A DNA stretch of 64,000 nt. Source: Limonium bicolor (taxonomy: Eukaryota > Streptophyta > Magnoliopsida > Caryophyllales > Plumbaginaceae). The notes beneath the pieces are model-generated. The model worked only from the letters and a program-made list of their open reading frames with translations. It was not told the origin of the DNA and did not search any database. Within the stretch, counting starts at the first letter, position 1; every line of letters begins with the position of its first letter. The DNA is taken from contig CM041779.1 in the NCBI GenBank assembly GCA_023374045.1, positions 3,100,001-3,164,000 of the forward strand, read 5' to 3'. The translations under genes were made by a program, and so were the position numbers. This document shows, piece after piece, positions 43,686 to 54,836 of this stretch.

Positions 43686-44261
43686 AACATTGAAATACCC
43701 ACGAATTTTGAGTTAGGATAAATATAATATATAGTCGACGTGAGTAAGTTAATCGTTATATTAGAACGAATATGGTATGGGTGAATAGTCCGAGATTAGT
43801 GTTATTAGTGGGCCAAGGGAAGTTAAATGATTATCTTATTTTTATTTTCCTTCCTCTTCCTAAATTGATTATAATCATATATACTTTCCTTATTCTCTCC
43901 GATATTATTTAAAACCATTATCTTCACGTTCTACCAACGTTACAACGTTTTCCTAATTTTAAGAATTCGGTTCTAGTTTTACTTCCCCCAAATTAATTAT
44001 ATGTTAATAAAATCCTTCCTCTTCTCAAAGACTTAATTAATATTATTATTCTAGTCTTATACTAGCCTAACCATATTTCCTTTTTATTTGAGTTAATATT
44101 CTACCTTTATTCCTTCCATTTCAAATATATATTTAAATTTCTCCTTAGAGATATTCATGCTCATCCTTATCTCTTCTCAACGGACAAACCGTATTACTTT
44201 CTATCTATTTCAATTAACTATTTGATTAACTATTTTTTTTTGAAACAAACAGAGACATATA

Positions 44262-47200
44262 TTAAGAGATAAGAGTGCGAACAAAGTCTGGAAAGGCAAT
44301 CGCTTCCCAACTGCAACGTGAGAGTTGCGACTTCCTAGCAAGGGATGCTAGGTGATGAGCCCCTAGGTTGGCCGAACGAGATACATAAAACCATGAAATA
44401 TCACGAAACTGACTCAAATTAGCTAAGACAGAATCCAGAATCGCTGTCGATTCCGGAAGCAGAGATGGCGAAGATGTAGCAGAGAGGTAGCGTATCATCT
44501 GTTGACTGTCCGCCAAGATCCGAAGATGGGTATGTCCTTCACGCTGTGCATGAGCTAATGCAAACTGTAGAGCCAGGAATTCAACTGTGGAGGGAAGGAG
44601 ATCAGCGACATAACCATGAATACCAGCAGAAAGAGGAACCTCATGGCGCGACGCGAGAAAGCCCAAGCCCAGGTGATGGTGAGAATCAATGCTCCCATCA
44701 ACCGCAATTTCAACATAATCTGGGTGCGTAAGACGGTGATCCGGCAAGAGATGAGGATCCGAGGAAATTGCCGACTGAGCAGCTGCCAGGAAACTATCCC
44801 CTTGACACCAACCCCAGCTGAATCGGAGTAAGGAGCTGTGCGAAGCCTGACAACGAGCAAACCAAAGATGCCAAAAAAGGTAACTACACGAGCAAGCGAC
44901 TGCGGCGGCAAGGAAGTACATTGGTTAAAGAACCAATCTGTAAAGCCCAGATCAGACAGCAACCCACTGGGTCGTGAAATGCCAGAAGTGGACCAGTAAG
45001 GTTTCACTGAGGGGCAGTGGATAAAAGCATGGGTCAGGGTTTCCGGCTTACCACAGAAGGCGCAGGCAGGATAAAGGGTGGAGCGCAATCGACGTTGTAC
45101 AGTCGCTTGGCATGGGACAAAACCATGGAGTAACTTCCAACCAAAAAGGTGAACCCGTGGGGGAAGGAGGCATTTGCGTAACCGCTTAAAAGCCAGACCA
45201 AAAGTAGTTGGAGCACTGGAGGAAGCATCAGGAATCGTTGAAAGCAGTCGATCCGCATAGTAAGCGGATTTAACAGTGAAAGCCCCAGAGGGCGTATGGC
45301 CCCACAACCAGCAGTCATGACTTGTCGATGCAGAGAATAGCGGAATTTTTGTAATAAAGTCAATATCATCTGGGGTGAAACGCTGCTGAAGGAGCGTAAT
45401 ATTCCACGAACCTGTGGCAGTAATAAAGTCTGCTACCTTTGCAGAGGCCACCTCAGAGGGGGGAAACTTCCAAAGGAAAGGCTGGCCACCTGGCTTGCCA
45501 ATGATCCAGCGGGAAGCAACCATGGTGGTCTGACCGTCGAAGATAGAACGATGCTGACCAAACTGCACAAGATCACGAACACCCATTGCCCTCCAGATAG
45601 GACTAGAAGTGGCAGCTGGACAGTAGTCCCAAACAGTACTGTGCTGTAAATAAAGGGCATGGTAGACCCGACTGAGAAGAGAGTCGGGCCGCTGAAGGAC
45701 ACGCCAGAGCTGCTTGGCGAGAAGAGCCCTATTGAAAGACCGCAGGTCCCGAAAACCCAGGCCTCCACTAGATAAATCACGACAAGCTGTGGCCCAGGAG
45801 CACCAGTGGATAGAGGATTTGGATTCTGTGCCAGACCAATAAAAACGCGCCATAAGCTTTTGCAATTGCTTTAAGAAAGACGTCGGAAGAGCCATGACGG
45901 ACATCACATAAGTGGGGATGGCCTGCAGAACAGATTTAATAAGCACTGCACGACCTGCCTGGGAGAGCTTCTTACTCCAAGAATCCAAACGTTTATAGAC
46001 ACGATCCTTTATATACTGGAAGACCGAAGAGCGATTACGGCCAACGTGACTAGGGAACCCCAAATAAAGACCAAGATCCGACACCGGACAAGCTCCCAAG
46101 GCGTGCAAAATAGCATGACGGAGGGCCGGGTCCAAGTGCTGGGAGAACATGATAGCCGACTTGGTATGGTTTATACACTGACCTGAGGCCTCGGTAAAAT
46201 CCGCCAGAATATTCTGTAAAGCCTGAGCGTTGGAAACTGTGGTTGCCCCAAATAACATGCAATCGTCGGCAAAAAGAAGGCTTGAAATTGGTTGGTCAAG
46301 GCCCCGGACCTTAAACCCCTGGAATAGACCAATGTCAGAAGCCAGCTGGAGGGAAGAAGACAGAACTTCCATGCAACAAATACACAAAAAGGGGGAGAGT
46401 GGATCCCCCTGCCGTAGGCCCCGCTGAGGTTGAAAGGAAACCCCGGGATGACCATTAATAAGAACATCCATAGAGACACTGGTAAGGCACTTGGAGATGA
46501 GGGCAATCCAGTGGGGGTGAAAGCCCATGCTACGGAGGACATCCAGAAGGAAAGACCACTCAACCCGATCAAAGGCTTTAGACATGTCAACCTTATAAGC
46601 AAAAAAACCACGAGAGCGGGCTTTCGAGGAACGCATCTGGTGAAGCAACTCATGGGCAAGTAAAACCTGATCCGTAATCATACGATCCTGAACAAAAGCA
46701 CTGTAATTCTCGGAGATGACATGGGGCATGACTGGCTTGATGCGATTGACTAAGACCTTGGAGATAACACGATAAATCGTATTACACAGAGAGATGGGAC
46801 GATAATCCTGAACCGTAGTAGCAGAAGTGGACTTTGGGATCAGCAGTAAGTGAGTGTGATTGATGGAGGGAGGGACCGATGCAGTATTCAAAAAGGAAAG
46901 GGCAGCTGAGATGAAGTCGTCACTAATTAACGGCCAGAAGGAGTTAAGGAATACCCCATTAATACCATCAGGGCCTGGGGCTTTAGAAGGAGCCATCTGC
47001 TTGTATGCCGTCACAACTTCTTCACGAGTATAGGGCAATCCCATCGAAACAAAAAACTGCCGAGGGACCCGATTTTCAACACAAGATAGCAAATGCGGAT
47101 TTGGCACTGGGCTAGTGGAAGTAAACAGATCAACGAAAAAAGTCCGAGCAACCGATTCAATGCCCTGCCAAGAAGTCCTTGGAGGGCTGTCACCTGAAGA

Positions 47201-48317
47201 TAAAGCCAAAATTGCATTCGTACGAGCACGTGTAGCCACCCGAGAGTGGAAAAAGGCCGAATTCCGATCCCCCGCCTGCAACCAGGCCTGCCGCGACCGC
47301 TGCTGTAACCTAACTTCATCCTTAAGCAACAAGGTATCCAACGTATGAGTGAGGTGATTCCATTGGGCCATAGCGGTTGGCGTTGGAGGAGCAGCCTCTA
47401 ACTGCTGAAGCTGAGCCTGCACATGTGCCACAGCTTGCTTCTCTCGCCAGTACTACTTGGAGCCCCAGGCCCAAAGCCGCATGCCACAACGCTGAACCTT
47501 AGCTTGATATGAAACATCAGCTGCTGGAGCCAACCATTCGTTCCTGACGAGGGCTTGACACTGGTGATCCTTAGCCCAACAATTTTCAAAACGAAAGGGC
47601 TTCCGACCTTGGCGAGCTATAGGGTACAGGAAAAGCTGTATTGGCTTGTGATCAGACCTGCCCCAAGGAAGGTGAAAGTTTTGCGCTTGATGAAAATGAT
47701 CATGCCATGAATCGTTGTAAAGAAAACGATCGAGGCGAGACTTTGCATGGTGAGAATTAGGCGCTTTTTTAATGTACGTGAACTTGGATCCCCTATAACC
47801 CAAATCATGCAAATTGCAATCGACAAGGCAATCACGGAAGGCTTGCATGGCTGCGTGATTCCTGTTACAGCTGCTTAAATGCTCGGAAGGAAATAAAACT
47901 TCATTTAGGTCACCACCCAAAAGCCAAGGACCCCCCCATTGAGGGTGAAGATAATGAAGAAAAGCCCAAGATTCCATTTATCCACAGAACTTGCCCAACC
48001 GTACAGACCAGTAAAACGCCATTTAAACCCACCCATTTCAGTCACTACTACATCCACATGCCTACACGAGTAACTGAGAACCGCAAGATCAATAGAACGT
48101 TTCCAAAAAAGAGCTACCCCCCTGAGCGACCTGCACTATCACCAGCAATCCAAAAATAAGCATCAAAAGATGATGCAACCCTGCGCATCTCAACTGACGA
48201 CAGTTTTGTTTCACACAAAAAAAACATCAAAGGAGCAGCCCCAGAGACAACCCCCTTCACCCACCGAACTGACGCAGCCTTGCCTAGGCCACGACAGTTC
48301 AAAGACAATAAAGACAT
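44262..48317 (-). pseudogene. LINE-2 ORF2: endonuclease, reverse transcriptase, zf-RVT, RNase H
   Basis: The start is MSLLSLNCRGLGKAASVRWV at 48317, the usual opening of plant LINE ORF2. The endonuclease has FFLCETKLSS and, after a frameshift near 48113, WLLGGDLNEVLFP and WGRSDHKPIQLF. A TAG at about 47453 is followed in the same frame by the reverse transcriptase: APGPDGINGVF, YRPISLCNTIYRVISKVL, YKVDMSKAFDRVEWSFL, QRGLRQGDPLSPFL and LLFADDCMLFG. The zinc pattern CAFCGKPETLTHAFIHC follows. A further frameshift near 44880, next to a short A run, leads into RNase H: VEIAVDGSIDSHHHLG, STVEFLALQFALAHAQ and LRILADSQQMIRYL, ending at 44262. Three breaks make it inactive as read. Confidence 0.94.
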
Positions 48318-48331
48318 TATACTTGGCGGCT

Positions 48332-48863
48332 CTAGGTATCTCCCAGAGGCGCCTGATCATTTGGGGGTGAACCACCATTCTTCCCACGCTTGGACTTGTC
48401 AACTGAACCAGCTTCGTCATGACCAACAGCAGGAGGAGAAGGAAGAGCATCATCATGCTTGCGCTTCCTGGAGGCCGAGTTCTGAGGAGACGCTGCTATT
48501 TCACCTTCTTCAAGCTCCATATCGCCCACTACCTGATGAGCATCACTTGGAACTGCAGTCTTCAGAGGAGAGATTGAGTGCGCATCATCAGAGAGAGCAA
48601 CAGGGCAAGCGGCTGGACCAACATTGAAAACCCGGGTCTGGTTCCCTGCGTTGCTCTACCGGCTGGGGCCACGGTGCCTAGCCTTGAGCCACATACCATA
48701 TGGGTAATCAATCACTGGAGCATCAGGCCGTGAGGGACAATCGGTAGTAAGATGGGTGAACTGACCACACACAAAGCACAGGTTGGGGAGACGTTCATAA
48801 GTTAGACGCAGCACCAGAGGAGACCCATGACAGGTGACAGTGAGACATCGGAGAGGGGGCACG
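48332..48863 (-). pseudogene. LINE-2 ORF1, C-terminal part with CCHC zinc knuckle
   Basis: The zinc knuckle reads CFVCGQFTHLTTDC (C-x2-C-x4-H-x4-C) at about 48735-48780, after RLTYERLPNL, the zf-CCHC_4 type found in plant LINE ORF1. A basic Lys/Arg-rich, Glu-rich tail follows (MELEEGEIAASPQNSASRKR) and stops at 48332, fourteen bases before ORF2. A stop at about 48656 and a frame change lie between. Removing LTR C joins KVKLNIT to VPPLRCLTVTCHG in frame. Confidence 0.85.
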
Positions 48864-50232
48864 GTAATTGAAATACCCCTAAAATTTTAGAAAGCGAATA
48901 TTATAAAGTTTACAGATATATGACATAAATTGCAAGTATATTACATGGTTTATAAGTACGTTTATTATTTACACGTATATTATACAGTTACAAATATATT
49001 ATATAGATTGCAAGTATATTATGTAGTTTACGAGTATATATTATTTACGAGCATATTATATAGTATTTAATGAAGATAATTCGTTTTAATTAAATTAACC
49101 CGTTTTAAAATATAAGTCAGTTGTGATTTTTATTGTCGTAATCATAATAATCGTATTTTTCTGGTTAATTTGCTATATATATTCGTTAAAAACGGACTAA
49201 CGATAATAATGTTATGATCTAAACAATACTACTGATTTTACTATATTAAATGAGTCGGTTTTAATTGATCAGTTTAATCTTTTGACATTTTCTAACTTTA
49301 TTTACATAATTTATAACTTTTCACATTTCTGACTTTATTTAATAAAACACACTTAACCTTCCATATTTTGCAACTATTGGTTTTCTGTAAGTTACTTAAT
49401 CAGTTTAGTCTTCTTCCATTAATGAACCCAGTTGGTATTCCCTGACTCTCTTTAATTTCCCTCTACCCTTCTTTTATTTCCAGTCGATGGTTCCATTCGG
49501 GTACTCCAGTATCACACTGTCATCTTTTTGATCTCTCCTCACTGCATTTCTTTCTCACCCAGACAAAAAGAAAATTGTCTCATCATTTCTCTTTCATTCC
49601 TCTCCCCAACCATACCGAAAAGAAGAAAATACTGGTAATATTTCTTTCTTCTCTCTGTCTTTCACGCTCTCCCTGTCACTGTCTCTTGTTTGCTAACAAA
49701 AAAAAAACAACACAGCCTATTGCTGAAACAGTGATTTTTGACTGATGCTCAACCCTCTCTTCATTCGTATGCCAAAAAAAAAAAAACTCTCTGATCACTC
49801 ACCCATTTCCGAACAGAGAAGGAAAAACAAAACAAAACCCTGCTCTCCAGTACCACTCTCACTCACGCGTGAATGAAAAGGAAAAAAAATACACATACAT
49901 ACACTTATCCTCACCGTTCATTGATCAGAACAAAATATGTACTCTCTGCTTTCTGCAGACCTACTCTATCTCACCCTCTCTTTTGCTCTGTCCGTCACAC
50001 ACAATACATATACATAACGCACGCAACCCAAAAGAAACAGAATTGAAGAACCCCCTCTCACCACTCACGTACACAGAGAACACAAAAAAAAAAACAAAAA
50101 AAAATATATATACATATCCCCACACACGCGGAAGGGACGAAAACAAAAGAAAGCAAGCGAATTTGAAAGCAGCACCATGTCGTTCGTATACCATGCTCAC
50201 CCTATCTGATGACATCATCGCTGATGTCAGTC

Positions 50233-50256
50233 GCTGATGTCAGCGCTGACATCAGC
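50233..50256. repeat. 24-bp perfect palindrome with TGACATCA/TGATGTCA boxes
   Basis: Both halves are GCTGATGTCAGC or its complement. Further copies of GATGTCAG and GATGACATCA lie just upstream (50208-50235). TGATGTCA resembles binding boxes of bZIP factors. It lies within LTR C, so it could be part of the LTR promoter or a hairpin in the transcript. Confidence 0.8.
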
Positions 50257-50823
50257 AATTCCGTCCTTATTATGTTTTTTTTTCTTTTTCTCCTTTTATT
50301 ATTTAGCTATCTTTAATTTGCAACGGTATTATAATATACTACCTTATATATATTATAATTATTATTTAAGATAATTTATTTAAAGTATTTGGGTATCTAA
50401 TAATACCCGTTATTATTTTAGGCTCCGAATTTGGGAGCGAGGAGCGGTAGTTGAGGTCGTGTTTGGTTGTGCGGATCGTTTCTAGGTTCCAGGTAAGTTA
50501 CTGCGTTCACTAGCTTTCTTTAAATGCGTAAAATAAATCTTTTGTGGTGACCATGCTTGTTATTTGTGAGTGACTATTATTTTTGGGAACGAATTGTTTG
50601 TGATAATGATTACTGAGATATTTTAGTGTGCGGTTACTTATATGTTGAATAAATGGGTATTATTTTTAAAGGAAAGATTGATGAGAAAATATTAATGCTA
50701 TGATTATGTGAAATTGTAATGATTATTGTGGCATGATTGAATTCTGGTGGATTTTAATGAGATTATGAAGTGAATAATAACAATGAGTAAAGGGAATTAT
50801 AAGAAAGGTTAACCATGGTGCAT

Positions 50824-50925
50824 GTGGGCCGCATTAGGACACATGGATAAGATGATAGATGCGGGCCGCATTAGGACGCATAAGTTTGAGATACTGTGGG
50901 CCGCATTAGGACACAGTTAGCCCTA
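50824..50925. repeat. Short tandem repeat GGGCCGCATTAGGACRCA in LTR C
   Basis: Three copies of GGGCCGCATTAGGAC at about 50827, 50867 and 50900, followed at 50990-51080 by repeats of CAGCTGCGTGTTG. Confidence 0.8.
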
Positions 50926-51644
50926 GATCTACTCATTAGTCTTTTGTACTATTGGGGGTGTGCACACTTAAGGATTTAGTGGCGAGGTTGGATTCCCGGC
51001 TGCGTGTTGGGGTCCGGGTTACAGCTGCGTGTTGTACCCAAAGTGAGAGATGTTGTTTTGTCCCAGCTGCGCGTTGGGACAAGGAAGATAATTTAATTAA
51101 TCTAATCTTGAGTTATTAATGAAGCATATGTGAAACATTTTACAAAGTTTACTTTATGGTTATGTGATGACATGGTTAGAATGATTGGTATGTTGATTCA
51201 TTGCTATACTGTTAAATTGTTTTCAAAGAGAAAATGATTTTTATGTAGTGAAGTGGTAGCTTACTCAGTTTTTCTGACTTTATCGTGGCTCTTTGTTTGC
51301 TTGTTTGGTTTTCTGCCACAGGTCCTCATAGAGTTTAAGGGATGGGACGACGACATCGCTAGACTAAGTACTTATGAATAATTTTGTCTAAACTTTGAGT
51401 TAATTTTGGTACAAACTTTGAGAGACTCTTTTGTTACAGACTATTATGACTTTATCGGATTTATCTTACCAATAATGATGGTTTAGATTATTTGAGTATT
51501 AGTTAAAGCCTTAGCACTCGTTAGCTGCGAGTGTGGATAATACTCCGGATTTAGGATTTATTTCCGCTGCGTATTAATATCCAACCTATATTGCTAAATA
51601 ATGGACCTAATAAAGCGTTAGAAAATCCGGGGTGTTACAGTAAT

Positions 51645-52195
51645 GTTGAGCTTGACCTTGATGCGCATAAACGAACCACTGAATCGGGAGTCAAAGTCAA
51701 TGTACTCCATGAAAACTCCCAGCTTGTCTCCCAGGCGCTTGGCGAACATAGCATGCATAACTGGAGGGGGACATCATGCACCCGAACCCAGAAGGGCGCC
51801 CATTCGAAGCAGTGAGCAGTAGAAGGAATACTTTGATCAATGGGAGACAGAACCATTAAGCTACCGTCAACCGTCCATGGACCCCGAGAGAGGACATCTT
51901 GGACATGCTCCTCATCAGGCAAGGCAAAGAGCAGCAATCGAGAACCCAGGTTATGAATCTTCAGGTGGCCCTCACAACGCCACGCCCTGGAGAGTGTGCG
52001 CTCTAAAGCAGGGATGTCCACAGTCTTCACCACAAAAACTTTACCCAGAACAGAAGTAGCCATGGAACTGGCAGAGTGAGCATGCTGGATGTCGTCGACA
52101 GCCAGAAGTTTGCCCTCCACGGCGGTGAGCTGGAGCCCGGCGTACTTACGAGAAAGGTCGTCGACAGGAGCAGCAGGGGTTACCTGTGTAGCCAT
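51645..52195 (-). pseudogene. LINE-2 ORF1, N-terminal part (DUF4283)
   Basis: The ATG at 52195 reads MATQVTPAAPVDDLSRKYAG. The DUF4283 region follows: KTVDIPALERTLSRAWRCEG, LLLFALPDEEHVQDVLSRGP, WTVDGSLMVLSPID and FWVRVHDVPLQL. A frameshift near 51760 moves the coding frame to AMFAKRLGDKLGVFMEYIDF and FMRIKVKLNIT, where LTR C interrupts it. The protein would bind nucleic acid with the CCHC part. A longer open frame upstream to 52597 probably covers the LINE leader and is not coding. Confidence 0.88.
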
Positions 52196-52639
52196 CGAAA
52201 GAATAGAGGGTAAAAAGGTGTGAGCAAGTAAGGCGGTGAAGAAACGAACTGATGTCGAGGAAGAGGAAACGCAGTAGGAGACTGTAGAAGCAAAAACTTG
52301 GACGACGTCAATGGAAGAAACCGCTTTTAAACGGGGAGGCGGGTACTCATGGTTAGTGTCGCAAATGATTAGGTCTAGGTAGCAGTGAGAGTTGCTGCAC
52401 CGAGAACTCTCAACGTGGCCTATGAAAGAAACTAACGTGTGCTGTTGGCGAAGAGTTGCAGAGGAAGATGCTGGGGAAGTGCGCCGGAGCTTCGGAAAAC
52501 ACAGCAACCAATGCATGGCGAGTACTGTAGCCGACTCTGGAAATGCCCTAGACACCGAAACGACGGGAGGATACCCACAACAGGAGGAAAACCACATTCG
52601 ACTGAAAAAGATACTAGTTGTCTATTTGATTAACTATTT

Positions 52640-54184
52640 ATTTCCATACCTGATAAATCTATCTCCGATTACCGTTACAACCACTTTCTTATTTTCCTTC
52701 CACAACAAATAAATTGTATTCTTTCTCACTTTATTTCAATCGACAATGTTATACTTTTACATTCCTTTAATAGATTATTTATTAGTTTATTTTCCCCATC
52801 AAACTATTTACAACATTAGATATTAATTCCTCTTTTATTCCTTTACAAATAAAACTATATTTATAATTCACAATCTCCACCACCGCATTACGACATTGCT
52901 ACGCTCCTACTCTTTCAATTACAAAATCTCTCGCTCTCCTTTGTCTTCCTTGAAGTTCTTCCCTGGTGCCAATCTAGAATTACGACGGGTAAAGTCTACT
53001 ACTTATATGACGTTTTAATTTACTTTAGTTGTGATGAGTAGTTTATGATTGTTGGTCGTTACGAATTTAGACTCCGAATACGACGACGAGCACTACCAGT
53101 GATTCTGTTGGATTGTTCTCTTGAAGTTGTTTGACTAATCAGGTAAATCCCTATGCTTATGGTTGTCTGATTTCGTGGTTTGTAAATTGCTGGAAAATAT
53201 CTTAGAACTCCGGTTTTACGATTGTTGGAAAGTGATTTAAGCCCTGATTGAGGTTTTGGAAACTGGGATTCTTCCCCACGTATTGAGAATTGTTGATTGG
53301 AATTTATTAATAGTGATTTGATTAAGGATTTTTGGGAGTCTTTCACAGGAATAATTGCTATGTCGTTGGAGCCCATAGGTGCTCCATATCATTTATTGAT
53401 ACTTGGTATCTTATCTATATATTCTTTTGAGCTGCATACAATGACTACAGTTAAGCTCTATGATATACTCTATGGACTGATGTTTCATAGGGGGTGTGCA
53501 CACTTAAAGACTTAGGGTGAGGTGGTGTTTGACGGTCCCATAGGTGACTGCCCGTGGTATTATTGTTGAGGTCCCATAGGTGGCCTCCGTGTTTGGATTG
53601 TGATTGTTTCCTAGTGAAAGCTCCCTATGGTTTTGTTGATTACTATTATTACTGGAAAAATGGTTAAATTGCTTATGTCTCTCTCGTCTGATTGATAAAC
53701 TGATAAAAAGTATTTCAAAATGTATTTTACACAATGAGGTAGGATTTACTCAGTTTTGCTGATTTACGCGGTCCCTTCGTGTTTTTGTACATTGTTTTCT
53801 GATCGCAGGTAATGGTTGCTGAAGTTTAGGGATTGGGAACACGCTACTACATAGGTTAGGAAAACTGGAGTGTTTCTGAGTCAATAATATGAATTGCAAT
53901 GGTTTGAGCTATAATGTTTGAATTACGATATTTGGATTACAACATTTAGTAATGTTTTTGGAGATACTATGTTTAAACATTTTGGTTTTGTTAGAGTTGT
54001 CTTGATTTTAGCCTGAGCACTCAAAGGATTGAGTGTGGCGGTAGCACCTTGGATTCAAAGAAATTTTCGTTGTGTTTTATGGTAATATTTGTTATCTTTG
54101 CTTATGAGATGACCATGGTACTTTAATTTCAAGTTTGTAATTGTTTATACACTCATTCTAACTCTGTTTACCTCTTGAAATTCG
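52640..54184 (+). other. LTR A, right-hand portion after LINE-2
   Basis: Non-coding LTR sequence. Blocks shared with LTR C include TTTACTCAGTTTTGCTGA near 53746 (TTACTCAGTTTTTCTGA at 51261) and GGGTGTGCACACTTAA near 53490. A repeated GGTCCCATAGGTG motif occurs at about 53535-53590. Confidence 0.6.
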
Positions 54185-54625
54185 CAATTTAGGACCTGTC
54201 CGAATGCCCGTCTGGACAGGCCCCGAGAGTGTTTTGTTGTTTTCGATGTTTGAGTGTGTCCGAACATCTATTCGAACTTATATGTTCGGACAGCATGCGA
54301 GGACGAATCCAACTTGTGAGTTTTGGCTCATGTCCGAACTTACAAGTTCGGACCACGTAAAAGATTTTTATCGGAACTTGTGTCCAAACTTACATGTTCA
54401 GACACATGTTCGGACGTCTATATGTTTCAACTCATGACTTGTGTCCGAACATCAATGTCCGGACACAAGTTCAGTCGCTTTTACTTTCTGATTTGCGAAC
54501 TCTCGACTTGTGTCCGAACGTCAATGTTCGGACACAAGTTCGGACACTCGGGTTTTCTCAATCTGTTTTCTTCTCGGCTTGTGTCCGAACATCAACGTCC
54601 GGACACAAGTTCAGACAAAGCTTGT
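54185..54625. repeat. Array of GTCCGAAC...GTTCGGAC hairpins in LTR A
   Basis: About seven short palindromes, each with arms like TTGTGTCCGAAC and GTTCGGACACAA around a 5-10 base loop. They lie at about 54197-54225, 54256-54293, 54331-54354, 54380-54414, 54440-54472, 54508-54547 and 54579-54617. The last three are spaced about 70 bases and are very alike. Confidence 0.9.
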
Positions 54626-54836
54626 TTGATGTTTTAATACTCATTTGAGACCCATTTTCGAAACCGTTTACGGCGTTAGTTTCGTAGCGACGCGCTCTTT
54701 CATTTAATGCAAAATCCAGGGTGTTACAAACATGACCTTTTGGTTAGGATTACGGGCCCATTTCCCTAGGATCTTGGAGAAATCAACATGGTTACCGAAG
54801 AAGAAAAAACCACAAGATATTGTAATGATAAAATAG

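Larger units (their letters stand above)
48869..51639 (+). mobile_element. Solo LTR C nested in LINE-2 ORF1
   Basis: It is 2771 bp, starts TGAAATACCCC, ends GGGGTGTTACA and is flanked by GTAAT exactly (48864-48868 and 51640-51644). It has no internal region, hence a solo LTR. The end structure and several blocks match LTR A, so both belong to related chromovirus-like families. Inside are CT-rich leader-like sequence (49440-50100), a palindrome (50233-50256) and short repeats (50824-50925). It holds no gene; a 122-codon ORF near 49869 is a composition effect. Confidence 0.92.
44236..52621 (-). mobile_element. LINE-2: L1-type LINE with CCHC ORF1 and RNase H, split by LTR C
   Basis: It lies on the minus strand with its 3' end at the left: a T run at 44236-44241 is the poly(A). 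The 18-bp duplication CTATTTGATTAACTATTT is exact at 44218-44235 and 52622-52639. Without LTR C it is about 5.6 kb. ORF1 (DUF4283 plus CCHC knuckle) starts at 52195 and ORF2 (endonuclease, reverse transcriptase, zf-RVT, RNase H) at 48317. The insertion lies within LTR A. Being full length with a perfect duplication it looks moderately young, but both ORFs carry frameshifts. Confidence 0.95.
43691..54728 (+). mobile_element. Solo LTR A (Ty3-gypsy, chromovirus-like), split by LINE-2
   Basis: It starts TGAAATACCC and ends GTGTTACA, with AACAT repeated exactly on both sides (43686-43690 and 54729-54733). Without LINE-2 and its 18-bp duplication it is about 2.63 kb. No internal region or second LTR is adjacent, so it is a solo LTR left by LTR-LTR recombination. 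The end GTGTTACA is common in Tekay/Del-like elements, where a TGGTATCAGAGC primer site usually follows; that is the basis for the orientation and family call. It shares blocks with LTR C (GGGTGTGCACACTTAA). Confidence 0.85.

Noticed and set aside
49869..50237. 122-codon ORF in LTR C
   Set aside because: CT- and A-rich low-complexity sequence inside a solo LTR; no recognisable protein.
52196..52597. N-terminal extension of LINE-2 ORF1
   Set aside because: The frame is open but the text is unlike DUF4283 proteins; the ATG at 52195 fits the family start, so this is taken as LINE leader.
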